In this document: in pieces, positions 8,421-17,495 of the stretch | Layout: every line of letters starts with the position of its first letter | Position numbering within the stretch: position 1 is the stretch's first letter | NCBI RefSeq assembly: GCF_000482485.1 | Contig: NZ_KI519435.1 | Location: forward strand, 204,331-248,775 | Direction: 5' to 3' | Length of the DNA: 44,445 nucleotides | From: Paucisalibacillus globulus DSM 18846 | GTDB lineage: Bacteria > Bacillota > Bacilli > Bacillales > Amphibacillaceae | Made by a program: the position numbers and the translations under genes | The notes under the pieces: model-generated | The model's database searches: none | The model's input: the letters and a program-made list of their open reading frames with translations, nothing else | Told to the model about the DNA's origin: nothing

Positions 8421-9431
8421 CTAAAAATTAGTTACTTTTTCAATTCCCTTTACTATTCTTTCAACTGTTGGTAGATAATGATTCTCTAAACTGGAAAATG
8501 GAACTGGAACATCAAATCCTGTAACCCTTTCAACTGGAGCTTTTAGATACAAGAATGATGTGTCATTAATGATTGATACAATATCATTTCCAAGTCCACC
8601 AGTTTTCGCTGCTTCATGTATAACAACTGCTCTCCCCGTTTTTTGAACGGATTCAGCAATTATTCTCTCATCAACTGGATACAATGTTCTAAGATCGATC
8701 ACTTCACAGCTAATCCCATGTTGTTTCATTTGATTAGCTGCCTTCTCAACCACAGGAACCATTGCTCCCCATGTGATTAACGTTACATCTTCACCTTCCA
8801 TTCGTTTTTTTCCTTTGCCAATTTCAACTGTATAATAATCTATTGGAACCTCTTCTCGGAACGAACGGTAATTATGCATTGGTTCCATAAAAAGAACTGG
8901 ATCTGGATCTTCTACCGCTGCTATCAATAACCCTTTAGCATCATAAGGTGTAGCTGGACAAACTACTTTAATTCCTGGCATATGAGTAAATAGCGCTTCT
9001 GCACTATCCGAGTGAATCTCCGGGGCCCTAACGCCAGCACCATACGGAGCACGTATTACCATCGGTACGGAATAACGACCCATTGTGCGCATCCGAATAC
9101 GAGAGGCATGTGTCATAATTTGATCATAGGCTGGATAAATAAAGCCCATAAATTGAATCTCAGCAATTGGTTTAAATCCATTTACAGCAAGACCTATTGA
9201 AGTCCCGATAATCCCCGATTCTGATAAAGGCGTATCAATAACTCGGTCTTCACCAAATACTTCTTGAAGCCCATCCGTAGCCCGGAAAACACCACCGTTT
9301 TTCCCGACATCTTCGCCAAGAATTAACGTAGTTTCATCTCGTTCTAGTACAATTTTCATTCCATCGTTAATCGCTTGAATCAGGGTAATATTTTTCGTGG
9401 CAATTTTTGTATCAGTCATTTTAGTTGTCAT
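8421..9431 (-). CDS. pdhB: 2-oxoacid dehydrogenase E1 component, beta subunit
   Basis: This is the beta chain of the thiamine-diphosphate E1 enzyme that oxidatively decarboxylates pyruvate or a branched-chain 2-oxoacid. It is a transketolase-like pyrimidine-binding domain (LGEDVGKNGGVFRATDGL, PLSESGIIG) followed by the C-terminal transketolase domain (VIDLRTLYPVD). The 336-residue length is standard. The ATG starts one base after the alpha-subunit stop, with GGGGG nine bases upstream, so the pair is coupled. No E2 or E3 gene follows, so the subunits must use lipoyl and flavoprotein partners encoded elsewhere. Substrate choice between pyruvate and branched-chain acids is not decided by what I can see. 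Confidence 0.9.
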   Translation of the reverse strand: MTTKMTDTKIATKNITLIQAINDGMKIVLERDETTLILGEDVGKNGGVFRATDGLQEVFGEDRVIDTPLSESGIIGTSIGLAVNGFKPIAEIQFMGFIYPAYDQIMTHASRIRMRTMGRYSVPMVIRAPYGAGVRAPEIHSDSAEALFTHMPGIKVVCPATPYDAKGLLIAAVEDPDPVLFMEPMHNYRSFREEVPIDYYTVEIGKGKKRMEGEDVTLITWGAMVPVVEKAANQMKQHGISCEVIDLRTLYPVDERIIAESVQKTGRAVVIHEAAKTGGLGNDIVSIINDTSFLYLKAPVERVTGFDVPVPFSSLENHYLPTVERIVKGIEKVTNF

Positions 9432-9432
9432 C

Positions 9433-10488
9433 CTACTTTCCCCCTAACAAGTGAAGATAAGCGTCTTTTTGTTCCTGCAATTGATCCGGAAGTTCCGCAA
9501 ACACATGATTAAATAAATCTTCCACATTTGCCTTCGGATAGGACTCCATTGCTTTTACAGCCGCTTCAATCTCTTCTTCTATTTCTAGGTGGGCTTTCGT
9601 AACAACATCTTCATTCCAAAAACCAGCATTTTTCATAAAACGCTCTAACCGAATGATTGGGTCCACAACATCCTGACCAAGGCCTTCTGCTCGATATTTC
9701 GTTGGGTCATCTGCAGTGGTATGAGCACCAGTGCGCCATGTTACTGCTTCAATTAATGTTGGCCCTCCTCCAGAACGTGCTCGTTCCACTGCCTTTTGCA
9801 TTTCAAAAAAAACAGCAAAAAAGTCGTTCCCATCTACTCGAACACTTGGCATCTCGTAGGCTACCCCTTTTTGTGCGATTGTCTTTGAGTTCATTTGTCT
9901 TTCAAAGGGAACCGAAATAGCATAACCATTATTTTGGTTGAAAAATATGGTTGGTGTTTGGAATACACTGGCAAAGTTTAATCCCTCATGGAAGTCTCCT
10001 TCTGAGGTTGCTCCATCACCGAAGTAAGCAATGGCTATATTCTTTGTACCCTTTCGCTTTTCTGCCCATGAGGCACCCGTTGCGTGAAGGATTTGTGTTG
10101 CGATTGGTACCGCAGCCGGAAAAATATGTTTCCCTTCTGGTGGTACACAACCTTCTAATCTACCATTCCAATAAAGAAACGTTCGGGTCATATCAGCTCC
10201 GAAAGTTAGCATTGCCCCGTGGTCTCGATATGTAGGAAATAACCAATCGTCCTCACCTAAAGCAAGCGCACTACCAACTTGTGCTGCCTCTTGCCCTTCA
10301 AAAGGCGGATAGGTTCCAATTCTTCCCTGTCGTTGTAAGCTTTTAGCCTTCTTATCAAATGTACGAATACGATACATATGGAAATATGCCCTTAGCACTA
10401 GTTCTTCATTAATTAAATCCTTATTACTAGCATCAACCACATTTCCCTGATCATCAATTACTTGTTTTATTGGATAAGACTCTACCAC
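9433..10488 (-). CDS. pdhA: 2-oxoacid (pyruvate) dehydrogenase E1 component, alpha subunit
   Basis: This is the alpha chain of the E1 heterotetramer, which binds the diphosphate of thiamine diphosphate. The motif GDGATSEGDFHEGLNFA ... NQNNGYAIS is plainly present, as is the phosphorylation-loop-like RTGAHTTADDP. An in-frame TTG lies further upstream at 10503, but the GGAGG site lies inside that extension. The GTG at 10488, eight bases after GGAGG, is therefore the better start and gives 351 residues. The Bacillaceae PDH E1 alpha proteins are the closest family by eye. It forms an operon with the beta subunit and lies next to the phenylacetate cluster, whose candidate operator is echoed in its promoter. 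Confidence 0.9.
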   Translation of the reverse strand: MVESYPIKQVIDDQGNVVDASNKDLINEELVLRAYFHMYRIRTFDKKAKSLQRQGRIGTYPPFEGQEAAQVGSALALGEDDWLFPTYRDHGAMLTFGADMTRTFLYWNGRLEGCVPPEGKHIFPAAVPIATQILHATGASWAEKRKGTKNIAIAYFGDGATSEGDFHEGLNFASVFQTPTIFFNQNNGYAISVPFERQMNSKTIAQKGVAYEMPSVRVDGNDFFAVFFEMQKAVERARSGGGPTLIEAVTWRTGAHTTADDPTKYRAEGLGQDVVDPIIRLERFMKNAGFWNEDVVTKAHLEIEEEIEAAVKAMESYPKANVEDLFNHVFAELPDQLQEQKDAYLHLLGGK

Positions 10489-10552
10489 CAAAAAAACCTC
10501 CAATACTCCGTCTAGTTAACCATTACCGTAAACGCATTCATTTCCTTCATGG

Positions 10553-10565
10553 CGTAATATTAACG
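10553..10565. promoter_or_regulatory. Near-match to the shared CGTT-N5-AACG operator at the E1 promoter
   Basis: The plus strand reads CGTA-ATATT-AACG (one mismatch to CGTT-N5-AACG), three bases downstream of the -10 box of the E1 promoter. Exact versions occur at the paaA, paaI and ferredoxin-NADP reductase promoters. Confidence 0.45.
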
Positions 10566-10567
10566 TT

Positions 10568-10596
10568 ATTTTATCACTACGATATAGCATGGTCAA
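10568..10596 (-). promoter_or_regulatory. Sigma-A promoter of the E1 alpha-beta operon
   Basis: On the minus strand, TTGACC (10596-10591) and TAAAAT (10573-10568) are separated by 17 bp, about 80 bp upstream of the E1 alpha start. Confidence 0.75.
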
Positions 10597-10642
10597 TTAA
10601 ATATTTTGAAAAATGTAAATTTTATGATAGGTCTTGATAGCT

Positions 10643-11593
10643 TTATTCTAGTAATGTTAAACCTGATTTCATCTGCTTTTTTGCTATCTTTATCATGTCA
10701 TTAATTAAATCGTTTACACTGGGTATGTCTTCGATTAAGCCTGCGACTTGACCACTATTTAGAAATCCCTTATTTAAATCCCCATTTATCGCTCCAAGCA
10801 CATGATACTTTTCTGTGGTGGATTGTCCAAAGTCTTGTAAACTTATTCCGCCTTTTTCTTGTTCTAATAAATGTTGGACATAGTTTGTATTCAAGACCCT
10901 TCTAATTCTTCCAACACTTCTACCAATAATAATTGCATCTGTGCCACTTGCCCCTATAAGTTTTTCTTTATAGTTTGCGTGAAAAGGGGCTTCCTTAGTT
11001 GCGATGAAACGTGTGCCAATCTGGACACCCTCTGCCCCAAGCATAAGTGCTGCAGCTAATCCTTTTCCGTCACCAACTCCTCCAGCAGCTATTATTGGAA
11101 CGCTTACCCTTTGAACAACTTGAGGTACTAATGTAAACGTGGTTAGTTCTAAAGTAGAATTTATTCCAGCCGCTTCGTAGCCTTCCGTTACCAATATATC
11201 CGCACCAGCTTCTTCAGCTTTGATTGCATGTTTTACAGAAGCCACGATTGCAAGAACCACCTTTCCATATTCATGGAGTTTAGGTATAAAAGGTGTAGGA
11301 TTCCCAGCAGACAGTGAAATAACCGGTATGTTGTGCTTAATAGTTAGCTCAATTAGCTCATCGACATGGGGAGATACATTAATCGCGATGTTCAAAGCAA
11401 ATGGCTTTTTAGTCAGTCTCTTTGTCTCTGTAATGATTCCTTCCACTTGTTCAACAGACATCGTGCCACAGCCAATCGTACCTAGTCCACCAGCTTCAGA
11501 CACAGCAGCTGCAAGCTTCGCATTTGAAATATTCCCCATACCGCCTTGAATGATAGGATAATTAATGTTTAATATACTCGTTATTCGATTCAT
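10643..11593 (-). CDS. Nitronate monooxygenase / FabK-like flavin oxidoreductase
   Basis: This is an FMN-dependent TIM-barrel enzyme of the 2-nitropropane dioxygenase / enoyl-ACP reductase II family. Typical segments are the N-terminal YPIIQGGMGNIS, the AGGVGDGKGLAAALMLGAEGVQIGTRF phosphate-binding region (read in two parts), and GGLGTIGCG. The length of 316 residues is normal. The ATG has AGGAGG upstream. It is the last gene of the long phenylacetate/beta-oxidation operon, 11 bp after an enoyl-CoA hydratase. In that setting it may reduce or oxidise a CoA or acyl intermediate, but no specific reaction can be assigned. Confidence 0.88.
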   Translation of the reverse strand: MNRITSILNINYPIIQGGMGNISNAKLAAAVSEAGGLGTIGCGTMSVEQVEGIITETKRLTKKPFALNIAINVSPHVDELIELTIKHNIPVISLSAGNPTPFIPKLHEYGKVVLAIVASVKHAIKAEEAGADILVTEGYEAAGINSTLELTTFTLVPQVVQRVSVPIIAAGGVGDGKGLAAALMLGAEGVQIGTRFIATKEAPFHANYKEKLIGASGTDAIIIGRSVGRIRRVLNTNYVQHLLEQEKGGISLQDFGQSTTEKYHVLGAINGDLNKGFLNSGQVAGLIEDIPSVNDLINDMIKIAKKQMKSGLTLLE

Positions 11594-11604
11594 ATATTTT
11601 CCTC

Positions 11605-12381
11605 CTATCTCCCTTTAAACGTAGGCGGTCTCTTTTCACTAAAGGCTTGTAATGCTTCTAATCTATCTTCTGTTGGAATAGTAAGCTCATAGGCTTTTGC
11701 TTCTATATCCAATCCCGTATTTAAATCGGTGTTCATTCCAAGTGTAATAGCGTACTTAGCTTGGGTTACTGCCACTGGACCATTCTTAAGGATATGATTA
11801 GCTAACGCTACAGATTCTTCAAGAAGTGAATTTTCCTCTACGACTCTAAGCACTGCCCCGAGCTCATAGGCCTCCTCGGCAGTAATTTTTTTCGCTGTTA
11901 GAATCAGTTCCTTCGCCTTCATCTCACCAATCAATCTTGGTAAGCGCTGTGTACCACCTGCACCTGGTATGATTGCCCAACTCGTTTCTGTTAGGCCCAT
12001 TTTTGCACCCTTAACAGCTATAACAAAGTCACAGGCAATCATCAGCTCGAATCCACCACCAAAACAATACCCATTCACTGCAGCAATGGTTGGCTGGGGC
12101 AGATTGGCAATCGCATCAAAGCAGTCTCGAATTGCCTTAACATTTCGTCGTACTTGTGGCTCTGTCAATGTCTTTCGCTCTTTCAAGTCTGCACCAGAAC
12201 TAAAGGACCTTTTTCCGGCACCAGTAATAATGACTGCTCTAATTTCCTTATCTAGATGGATTTGTTGTACTATTTCTTGTAGTTCCTTAAGCATTTGGTA
12301 ATTAAATGCGTTTAGTGCTTCTTCCCTATTTAATGTGATGTGGGCAATATTATTTTGTTTTTGAAACAGGATTGTTTGCAT
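11605..12381 (-). CDS. Enoyl-CoA hydratase/isomerase family protein
   Basis: This is a crotonase-fold protein of 258 residues with the oxyanion-hole segments SSGADLKE and NGYCFGGGFELMIACDF. The second catalytic glutamate region, LTETSWAIIPGAGGTQRLP, is present, so hydratase activity is likely. It is the third crotonase of this cluster after PaaF and PaaG. It follows the 20-bp repeat array and precedes the FabK-like oxidoreductase by 11 bp. AAAGGAG precedes its ATG. It could perform a beta-oxidation hydration. With PaaZ lacking, it is also a candidate for the oxepin-CoA ring-opening hydrolase step, which is speculative. Confidence 0.92.
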   Translation of the reverse strand: MQTILFQKQNNIAHITLNREEALNAFNYQMLKELQEIVQQIHLDKEIRAVIITGAGKRSFSSGADLKERKTLTEPQVRRNVKAIRDCFDAIANLPQPTIAAVNGYCFGGGFELMIACDFVIAVKGAKMGLTETSWAIIPGAGGTQRLPRLIGEMKAKELILTAKKITAEEAYELGAVLRVVEENSLLEESVALANHILKNGPVAVTQAKYAITLGMNTDLNTGLDIEAKAYELTIPTEDRLEALQAFSEKRPPTFKGR

Positions 12382-12446
12382 TAACTTGCTCCTTTCCTGT
12401 TGAGTTGTTTTTACGTTTAGTAGTAGAACAGTGATTGGGCGATTTT

Positions 12447-12852
12447 GGCTGATGTTTTCGGAATACGGCTGATAGCCTTTTATTTTGGCTGATATTTCTG
12501 GTATTCGGCGGATATCCTTTTTTTTGGCTGATGTTTTCGGAATTCGGCTGATAGTCTTTTATTTTGGCTGATGTTTCTGGAATTCGGCCGATTATCCTTT
12601 ATTTTGGCTGATGTTTTCGGAATACGGCTGATTATCTTTTATTTTGGCTGATATTTCTGGTTTTCGGCCGATAATCCTTTATTTTGGCTGATGTTTTCGG
12701 AATTCGGCTGATTATCTTTTATTTTGGCTGATGTTTTCGGAATACGGCTGATAGTCTTTTATTTTGGCTGATGTTTCTGGAATTCGGCCGATAATCCTTT
12801 ATTTTGGCTGATGTTTTCGGTTTTCGGCCGATAATCCTTTGTTTTGGCTGAT
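12447..12852. repeat. 20-bp-periodic GGCTGAT tandem array between thiolase and enoyl-CoA hydratase genes
   Basis: About 21 copies of the heptamer GGC(T/C/G)GAT occur at almost exact 20-bp spacing (starts 12447, 12467, 12487, 12507, 12526, 12546 and so on to 12846). Only one step is 19 bp. The spacers alternate between two types, one like GTTTTCGGAATTC and one like AGTCTTTTATTTT, so the higher-order unit is 40 bp. Because 40 is not a multiple of three and stops abound, it does not encode a repeat protein. The array fills nearly the whole 490-bp gap inside the operon and is transcribed as ATCAGCC on the minus strand. A second, shorter array closes the window. Confidence 0.95.
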
Positions 12853-12871
12853 ATGCAAGAGCTATAAATTA

Positions 12872-14071
12872 TTACACCCCTTCCACAATCACCGATATCC
12901 CCTGCCCAACACCAACACACATCGTTGCTAAGCCATATTGTGTTTCTTGCTTCTTCATTTCATGGATTAGTGTTGTTAATATCCGTGCACCACTAGCGCC
13001 TAAAGGATGACCAAAGGCAATCGCACCACCATTTACATTCACAATCTCTGCATCTAGTTCCAGCTGCCTAATACATTCAAGAGATTGCGAGGCAAAAGCT
13101 TCATTTAACTCTACTAATCCAATATCTGATGCTGCTAACCCGGCACGCTTCAACGCCTTTCTAGAAGAATATATTGGCCCTAATCCCATTACAGATGGTT
13201 CCAATCCAGCTGTTGCACTGGTTACATAATGGGCTAATGGCTTCACCCCTAACTCCTTCGCTCTGTCAGCACTCATTAGTAGCAGTGCAGATGCACCGTC
13301 ATTTACTCCAGAAGCATTCCCGGCAGTTATGGTGCCATTTTCAATTATTGGTCTTAATTTACCTAGTATCTCTAGAGATGTTTCTGGACGTGGATGTTCG
13401 TCTTGATCCACGCGAATTTCATTTCCTTTTCTATCTTGATAGATTACTGGAACAAGCTCATCTGAAAATCGATTGGTTTCTACTGCCTTTTTCGCACGCA
13501 TTTGGCTCTCGTAGGCAAACCTATCCTGCTCCTGGCGGCTAATATTATAACGTTTCGCTACATTTTCTGCCGTCTGTGGCATGGAATCTGTCCCGTACAT
13601 GTGTTCAAGAGCTGGGTTCACAAACCTCCAGCCTATCGTTGTATCAAATAGCTCCATATTTCCTCTAGGAAACTCTTTACTTGGTTTCGCCATCACAAAG
13701 GGGGCTCGGGTCATACTTTCCGTACCACCAGCTATATAAATATCACCTTCACCAACTGCAATGGCTCGTGCTGCATACATGACCGCATCAAGGCCGGAAC
13801 CACAAAGACGGTTAATTGTAGTTCCACCGACCTCAACTGGTAACCCAGCTAGAAGAGCAGCCATCCTCGCAACATTTCTATTATCTTCACCAGCTTGATT
13901 GGCATTACCTAAAACAACTTCTTCAATCTCATCTGGAGACAATTTTGGATTTCGTTCTACCAATGCTTTTATTACAATGGCACCCAAATCATCTGGTCGA
14001 ATATCCTTAAGTGCCCCATTATACCTACCAATTGGCGTTCTAACCGCATCAACGATGACAACCTCTTTCAT
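12872..14071 (-). CDS. paaJ: Thiolase, 3-oxoadipyl-CoA/acetyl-CoA acyltransferase
   Basis: This is a degradative thiolase of 399 residues. The nucleophile Cys90 lies in [11 protein letters not shown], the catalytic His in GHPLGASG, and the second Cys in CVGVGQG near the end. In the phenylacetate route PaaJ cleaves 3-oxo-5,6-dehydrosuberyl-CoA and 3-oxoadipyl-CoA to acetyl-CoA and succinyl-CoA. Its ATG overlaps the paaH stop by 4 bp (ATGA), so the two are translationally coupled. Downstream, the transcript runs into the 20-bp repeat array. An ordinary acetyl-CoA C-acetyltransferase would look the same, so the PaaJ name rests on context. Confidence 0.9.
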   Translation of the reverse strand: MKEVVIVDAVRTPIGRYNGALKDIRPDDLGAIVIKALVERNPKLSPDEIEEVVLGNANQAGEDNRNVARMAALLAGLPVEVGGTTINRLCGSGLDAVMYAARAIAVGEGDIYIAGGTESMTRAPFVMAKPSKEFPRGNMELFDTTIGWRFVNPALEHMYGTDSMPQTAENVAKRYNISRQEQDRFAYESQMRAKKAVETNRFSDELVPVIYQDRKGNEIRVDQDEHPRPETSLEILGKLRPIIENGTITAGNASGVNDGASALLLMSADRAKELGVKPLAHYVTSATAGLEPSVMGLGPIYSSRKALKRAGLAASDIGLVELNEAFASQSLECIRQLELDAEIVNVNGGAIAFGHPLGASGARILTTLIHEMKKQETQYGLATMCVGVGQGISVIVEGV

Positions 14072-14943
14072 TTCTTTATCCTCTCATCAACATTTGTATA
14101 GTCATATACTCCACGACCAGTTTTCCGGCCGAGCCTTCCAGCCTTTACATATTGCTCGAGCAAAGGCGCGGGACGGAATTTTTCCCCTAGTGTTTCATGT
14201 AAATACTTTAGGTTATTTAACCGTGTATCCAATCCAACAAGATCACCAAGTTCAAGAGGCCCCATTGGATAGTTCAACCCTAGTTTAATAGCTTTATCAA
14301 TATCTTCCGCAGAGGCAACTCCTTCTTGAAGCATGTAAAAAGCTTCATTACCGACCATGGCACTGATTCTACTTGTCACAAAACCTGGGAATTCATTTAC
14401 TTCAACCGTCTCCTTACCCATTCGTTCTGCTACTTCACGAATAATGCCTACTGCTTCTGCATTTGTTTCTAGCCCTTTTACAATTTCTACAAGCTGCATG
14501 CGATGAACTGGGTTAAAGAAGTGCATTGCTGCAACTTGCTCTGGTCTTTTGGTATAGGAACCTAGTTCAGTTGGGCTAATGGTTGACGTGTTAGAAGCAA
14601 TGACTATGTGCTTTGGTGCATGGGCGTCGATTGTTTCGAGTACATTCTTTTTCAAATCACGTTTTTCTGGCACGGCTTCAATGACATAATCGGTATCTTT
14701 TACAGTGGAAGCAAGGTCTAATGAGGTATGTAAATTAGTAAATAGATGACCAGCCTCGGATTCAGTAATTTTATTTCTAGCGATGGCTTTGTCGGCTAGT
14801 ATTCTCATTTCTTGTAGGGCATTTTTTAGTTGCTCTCCTGATACATCGACAAGTGTCGTTTGAAAACCAGAGAGGGCTGAGACATAGGCGATGCCTCGGC
14901 CCATTACACCGGCTCCAACGACGGTTATTTTATTTATTGTCAT
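14068..14943 (-). CDS. paaH: 3-hydroxyacyl-CoA dehydrogenase
   Basis: This is an NAD-dependent dehydrogenase of 291 residues. The N-terminal Rossmann motif is GAGVMGRGIA, the catalytic His is in MHFFNPVHRMQLVE, and the C-terminal helical domain (GLNYPMGPLELGDLVGLD) is present. In phenylacetate degradation PaaH oxidises 3-hydroxyadipyl-CoA to 3-oxoadipyl-CoA. It overlaps the thiolase that takes the product by 4 bp. A gap of about 200 bp separates it from the aldehyde dehydrogenase upstream. A role in fatty-acid or butanoate metabolism cannot be excluded from sequence alone. Confidence 0.92.
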   Translation of the reverse strand: MTINKITVVGAGVMGRGIAYVSALSGFQTTLVDVSGEQLKNALQEMRILADKAIARNKITESEAGHLFTNLHTSLDLASTVKDTDYVIEAVPEKRDLKKNVLETIDAHAPKHIVIASNTSTISPTELGSYTKRPEQVAAMHFFNPVHRMQLVEIVKGLETNAEAVGIIREVAERMGKETVEVNEFPGFVTSRISAMVGNEAFYMLQEGVASAEDIDKAIKLGLNYPMGPLELGDLVGLDTRLNNLKYLHETLGEKFRPAPLLEQYVKAGRLGRKTGRGVYDYTNVDERIKK

Positions 14944-15009
14944 TGGTGGTCATCCTTTCTATTACTTTGAATACTCTTCGGACTATGGGCCTGTAATTAT
15001 TAGGCATGT

Positions 15010-15079
15010 GACCAAATTCCGAAGCGTGTGCCCCCTTGACTAAACCATCCGACCAGTTCCGCTAAACTTGCGACCTCCC
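15010..15079. repeat. Weak approximately 21-bp periodicity in the paaH-aldehyde dehydrogenase gap
   Basis: In this otherwise empty gap of about 200 bp, GACC or GCCC words begin at 15010, 15030, 15051 and 15072 (steps 20, 21 and 21). Two of the following stretches share a GACC-A-TTCCG pattern. The units are poorly conserved. It may be a decayed relative of the strong array at 12.4-12.9 kb, or chance. Confidence 0.25.
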
Positions 15080-15144
15080 AGTCTGTTCAATTTATGTGGA
15101 ACCACTACCCGAATACAGGTCTAACTTTAATAACAGAATCCCAC

Positions 15145-16665
15145 CTAAACCCCAAACGGGTTAATCGGCTTTGGACCATAGTATGATAAAACGCTTTTGT
15201 CTTCCATGTAAAGGTCTAGCGTTTCTACGGTTAGTTCACGACCGAATCCAGATTGTTTATAGCCCCCGAATGGTGTTCCTGGGAAAGCAGAAAATGGACT
15301 GTTGATCATGACAATTCCTGCTTGAATTTGGTGTGCCACACGCGTTGCTCTAGCTTGGTTTGTTGTCCAAATAGCAGAGCCTAGGCCATATTCTGTATCA
15401 TTCGCACGTTTGATAACTTCACGCTCATCGGTGAATTTTTCTACAACCACAACAGGTCCAAAGATTTCTTCCTGAACGACTTTCATATCTGGAGTAACGT
15501 CAGCAATAATGGTTGGTTCATACCAATATCCATTTTCAAAGCCTTCTATTTTCATTTCTTTTCCACCAGTTAGAATGGTTGCACCATCCATCTGTGCAGA
15601 TTGAACATATCCATCTATTTTTTCTAATTGGCCACGGTTTATAATAGCGCCCATATGTGTCCCTTTATCAAATGGATCACCAAGTTTCAACTTCTGTGTT
15701 CTAGAAACAAATTGTTCCATGAAATCATCATATATAGCCTCATGAACAAATAGACGAGACCTTGCTTCACAGGACTGCCCAGTGTTAAAGAATATACCGA
15801 AAAGAGAACCAGCAACTGCCGCTTCTAAATCTGCATCTTCAAAAATAATACTTGGTGACTTTCCACCTAGTTCGAGTGTTAAACGTTTTAAAGTACTGGA
15901 AGCTTTCTCCATAATGTCTCGACCAGTTGGTGTGGAACCGGTGAAAGCAACCTTATTCACATCCTTATGTGTAACTAAGTAATCACCAACTACTTGACCA
16001 GCACCAGGAACAGTATTTACTACTCCTTCTGGTACACCAGCCTCATGACAAATCTCGTTTAGAACGATAGCAGTAATCGGTGTAAGACTTGCAGGCTTCA
16101 CAACAACAGAACATCCTGCCGCGATAGCCGGTGCAATTTTCCAAGCAGCCATCATCATTGGATAATTCCATGGAATAATTTGCGCACATACCCCTACCGG
16201 CTCTTTATGGGTATAGTTAAAAAATCCATTTGGCATATTATTAACGGTGCCACGGTGGCCGACAATTGCACCTGCGTAAAACTCAAAATCCTCAATTGCT
16301 TGGTTAATTTGCACCTGTGCTGCACCAATGGATTTTCCGCTATTTAGCACTTCAAGCTCACATAATTCTTTGAAACGGCTACGCATAATCTCAGCAATTT
16401 TATTTAATACACGTGCACGTCTTCCTACTGGGTATTTACGCCACTTTCCATTATCGAAAGAATTCCTAGCAGCTTGCACTGCTTTTTCTGCATCCTCTGT
16501 GGTGGCCATTGCAATGGTCGCAATCACTTCACCTTTTGCAGGATCAAAGGTTTCAAATACTTCACCAGATACACTCTCGACACGTTCACCATTAATAATC
16601 ATGGCATAGTGTTTACGTTTCATTTCTCCAACTGTAGTAATTTTTTCAGCTACTATTTGTTCCAT
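15145..16665 (-). CDS. Aldehyde dehydrogenase in the phenylacetate operon
   Basis: This is an NAD(P)-dependent aldehyde dehydrogenase of 506 residues. The segment IIPWNYP starts the cofactor domain, the general base Glu is in LELGGKSP, and the nucleophile Cys is in FNTGQSC. The ATG has AAGGAGG upstream. It sits between paaG and paaH. Phenylacetaldehyde dehydrogenase (feeding the pathway) is one role. The window has no PaaZ, the fused ALDH-MaoC protein that opens the ring and oxidises the semialdehyde. This separate enzyme could therefore instead oxidise 3-oxo-5,6-dehydrosuberyl-CoA semialdehyde. By sequence it resembles betaine/phenylacetaldehyde dehydrogenases, so the choice is open. Confidence 0.93.
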   Translation of the reverse strand: MEQIVAEKITTVGEMKRKHYAMIINGERVESVSGEVFETFDPAKGEVIATIAMATTEDAEKAVQAARNSFDNGKWRKYPVGRRARVLNKIAEIMRSRFKELCELEVLNSGKSIGAAQVQINQAIEDFEFYAGAIVGHRGTVNNMPNGFFNYTHKEPVGVCAQIIPWNYPMMMAAWKIAPAIAAGCSVVVKPASLTPITAIVLNEICHEAGVPEGVVNTVPGAGQVVGDYLVTHKDVNKVAFTGSTPTGRDIMEKASSTLKRLTLELGGKSPSIIFEDADLEAAVAGSLFGIFFNTGQSCEARSRLFVHEAIYDDFMEQFVSRTQKLKLGDPFDKGTHMGAIINRGQLEKIDGYVQSAQMDGATILTGGKEMKIEGFENGYWYEPTIIADVTPDMKVVQEEIFGPVVVVEKFTDEREVIKRANDTEYGLGSAIWTTNQARATRVAHQIQAGIVMINSPFSAFPGTPFGGYKQSGFGRELTVETLDLYMEDKSVLSYYGPKPINPFGV

Positions 16666-16709
16666 TACTATTCCTCCTTATTCCTTTAGACTCTTGGCAG
16701 AAAAAGACT

Positions 16710-17495
16710 CTATTTACCAATAAAATTGGGTGTGCGTTTTTCTACAAATGCTCTTAGCCCTTCCTTATGGTCTTCAGAGAGACCTGCAATTCGTTGAGCA
16801 AAAGCTTCTTGTTCCAGGAATGTCTCATAATCGGTATGCATGCTATCGAGCATATAACGCTTAATTAGGGAGAAGGACTTTGTTGGTAGACTTGCAATCC
16901 GCTCGGCAAATGCTCCAATCTCTACAGCCCACTCCTCCTCAGCAATAACCTCCGTTACTAATCCCCAATTTCCCGCTTCCTCCGCAACTATCGGTTTTCC
17001 AAGGGTAGCAATTTCTAGAGCCTTGGCATACCCTACTAATCTAGGAAGCATATAAAGAAAACCAGAATCAGGGACTAGCCCTATATTCATAAAGGCACTA
17101 ACTAGCTTTGCATTACTTTTCATTAAACGAAAATCACATGCAAATGCTAGACCCATTCCTGCACCTGCTGCCGTCCCGTTAATAGCAGCAATAACTGGTT
17201 TAGGTATTTTCTTTAAAGCTCTTAGCATGGGATGATATCGTTCTCTTAAGAATTCCGCATGATTGGTGTTTTCATCCACCCCCGCCAAATCCTGTCCCGA
17301 ACAAAATGCCTTCCCGCTCCCTGTAATGACAATGCATTTTATCTCTTCATCTTTAGTCGCTGTCTTCAATGCCTTTACTATCTCCCGGTTCATCTGTTCT
17401 GTAAACGCATTGTAAGCGGTCGGTCGATTAAGTACAATGGTTGCTATCTTTTCGTCTTTTTCATATAAAATCGTTTCATAACTCAAATCACTCAT
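16710..17495 (-). CDS. paaG: Crotonase, probable 1,2-epoxyphenylacetyl-CoA isomerase PaaG
   Basis: This is a crotonase-fold protein of 261 residues. It has AFCSGQDLAGV and NGTAAGAGMGLAFACDF at the oxyanion hole. It has Asp rather than Glu in the catalytic segment GLVPDSGFLYMLPRLVG, which is typical of PaaG. PaaG converts the ring epoxide of phenylacetyl-CoA to the seven-membered oxepin-CoA and also isomerises a later double bond. The ATG overlaps the paaF stop by 4 bp, so the two crotonases are coupled. Position between paaF and the aldehyde dehydrogenase supports the assignment. Confidence 0.9.
   Translation of the reverse strand: MSDLSYETILYEKDEKIATIVLNRPTAYNAFTEQMNREIVKALKTATKDEEIKCIVITGSGKAFCSGQDLAGVDENTNHAEFLRERYHPMLRALKKIPKPVIAAINGTAAGAGMGLAFACDFRLMKSNAKLVSAFMNIGLVPDSGFLYMLPRLVGYAKALEIATLGKPIVAEEAGNWGLVTEVIAEEEWAVEIGAFAERIASLPTKSFSLIKRYMLDSMHTDYETFLEQEAFAQRIAGLSEDHKEGLRAFVEKRTPNFIGK

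Noticed and set aside
12447-12852. CRISPR array
   Set aside because: The unit is 20/40 bp with near-identical spacers alternating between two types. There are no unique spacers and no cas genes in the window.
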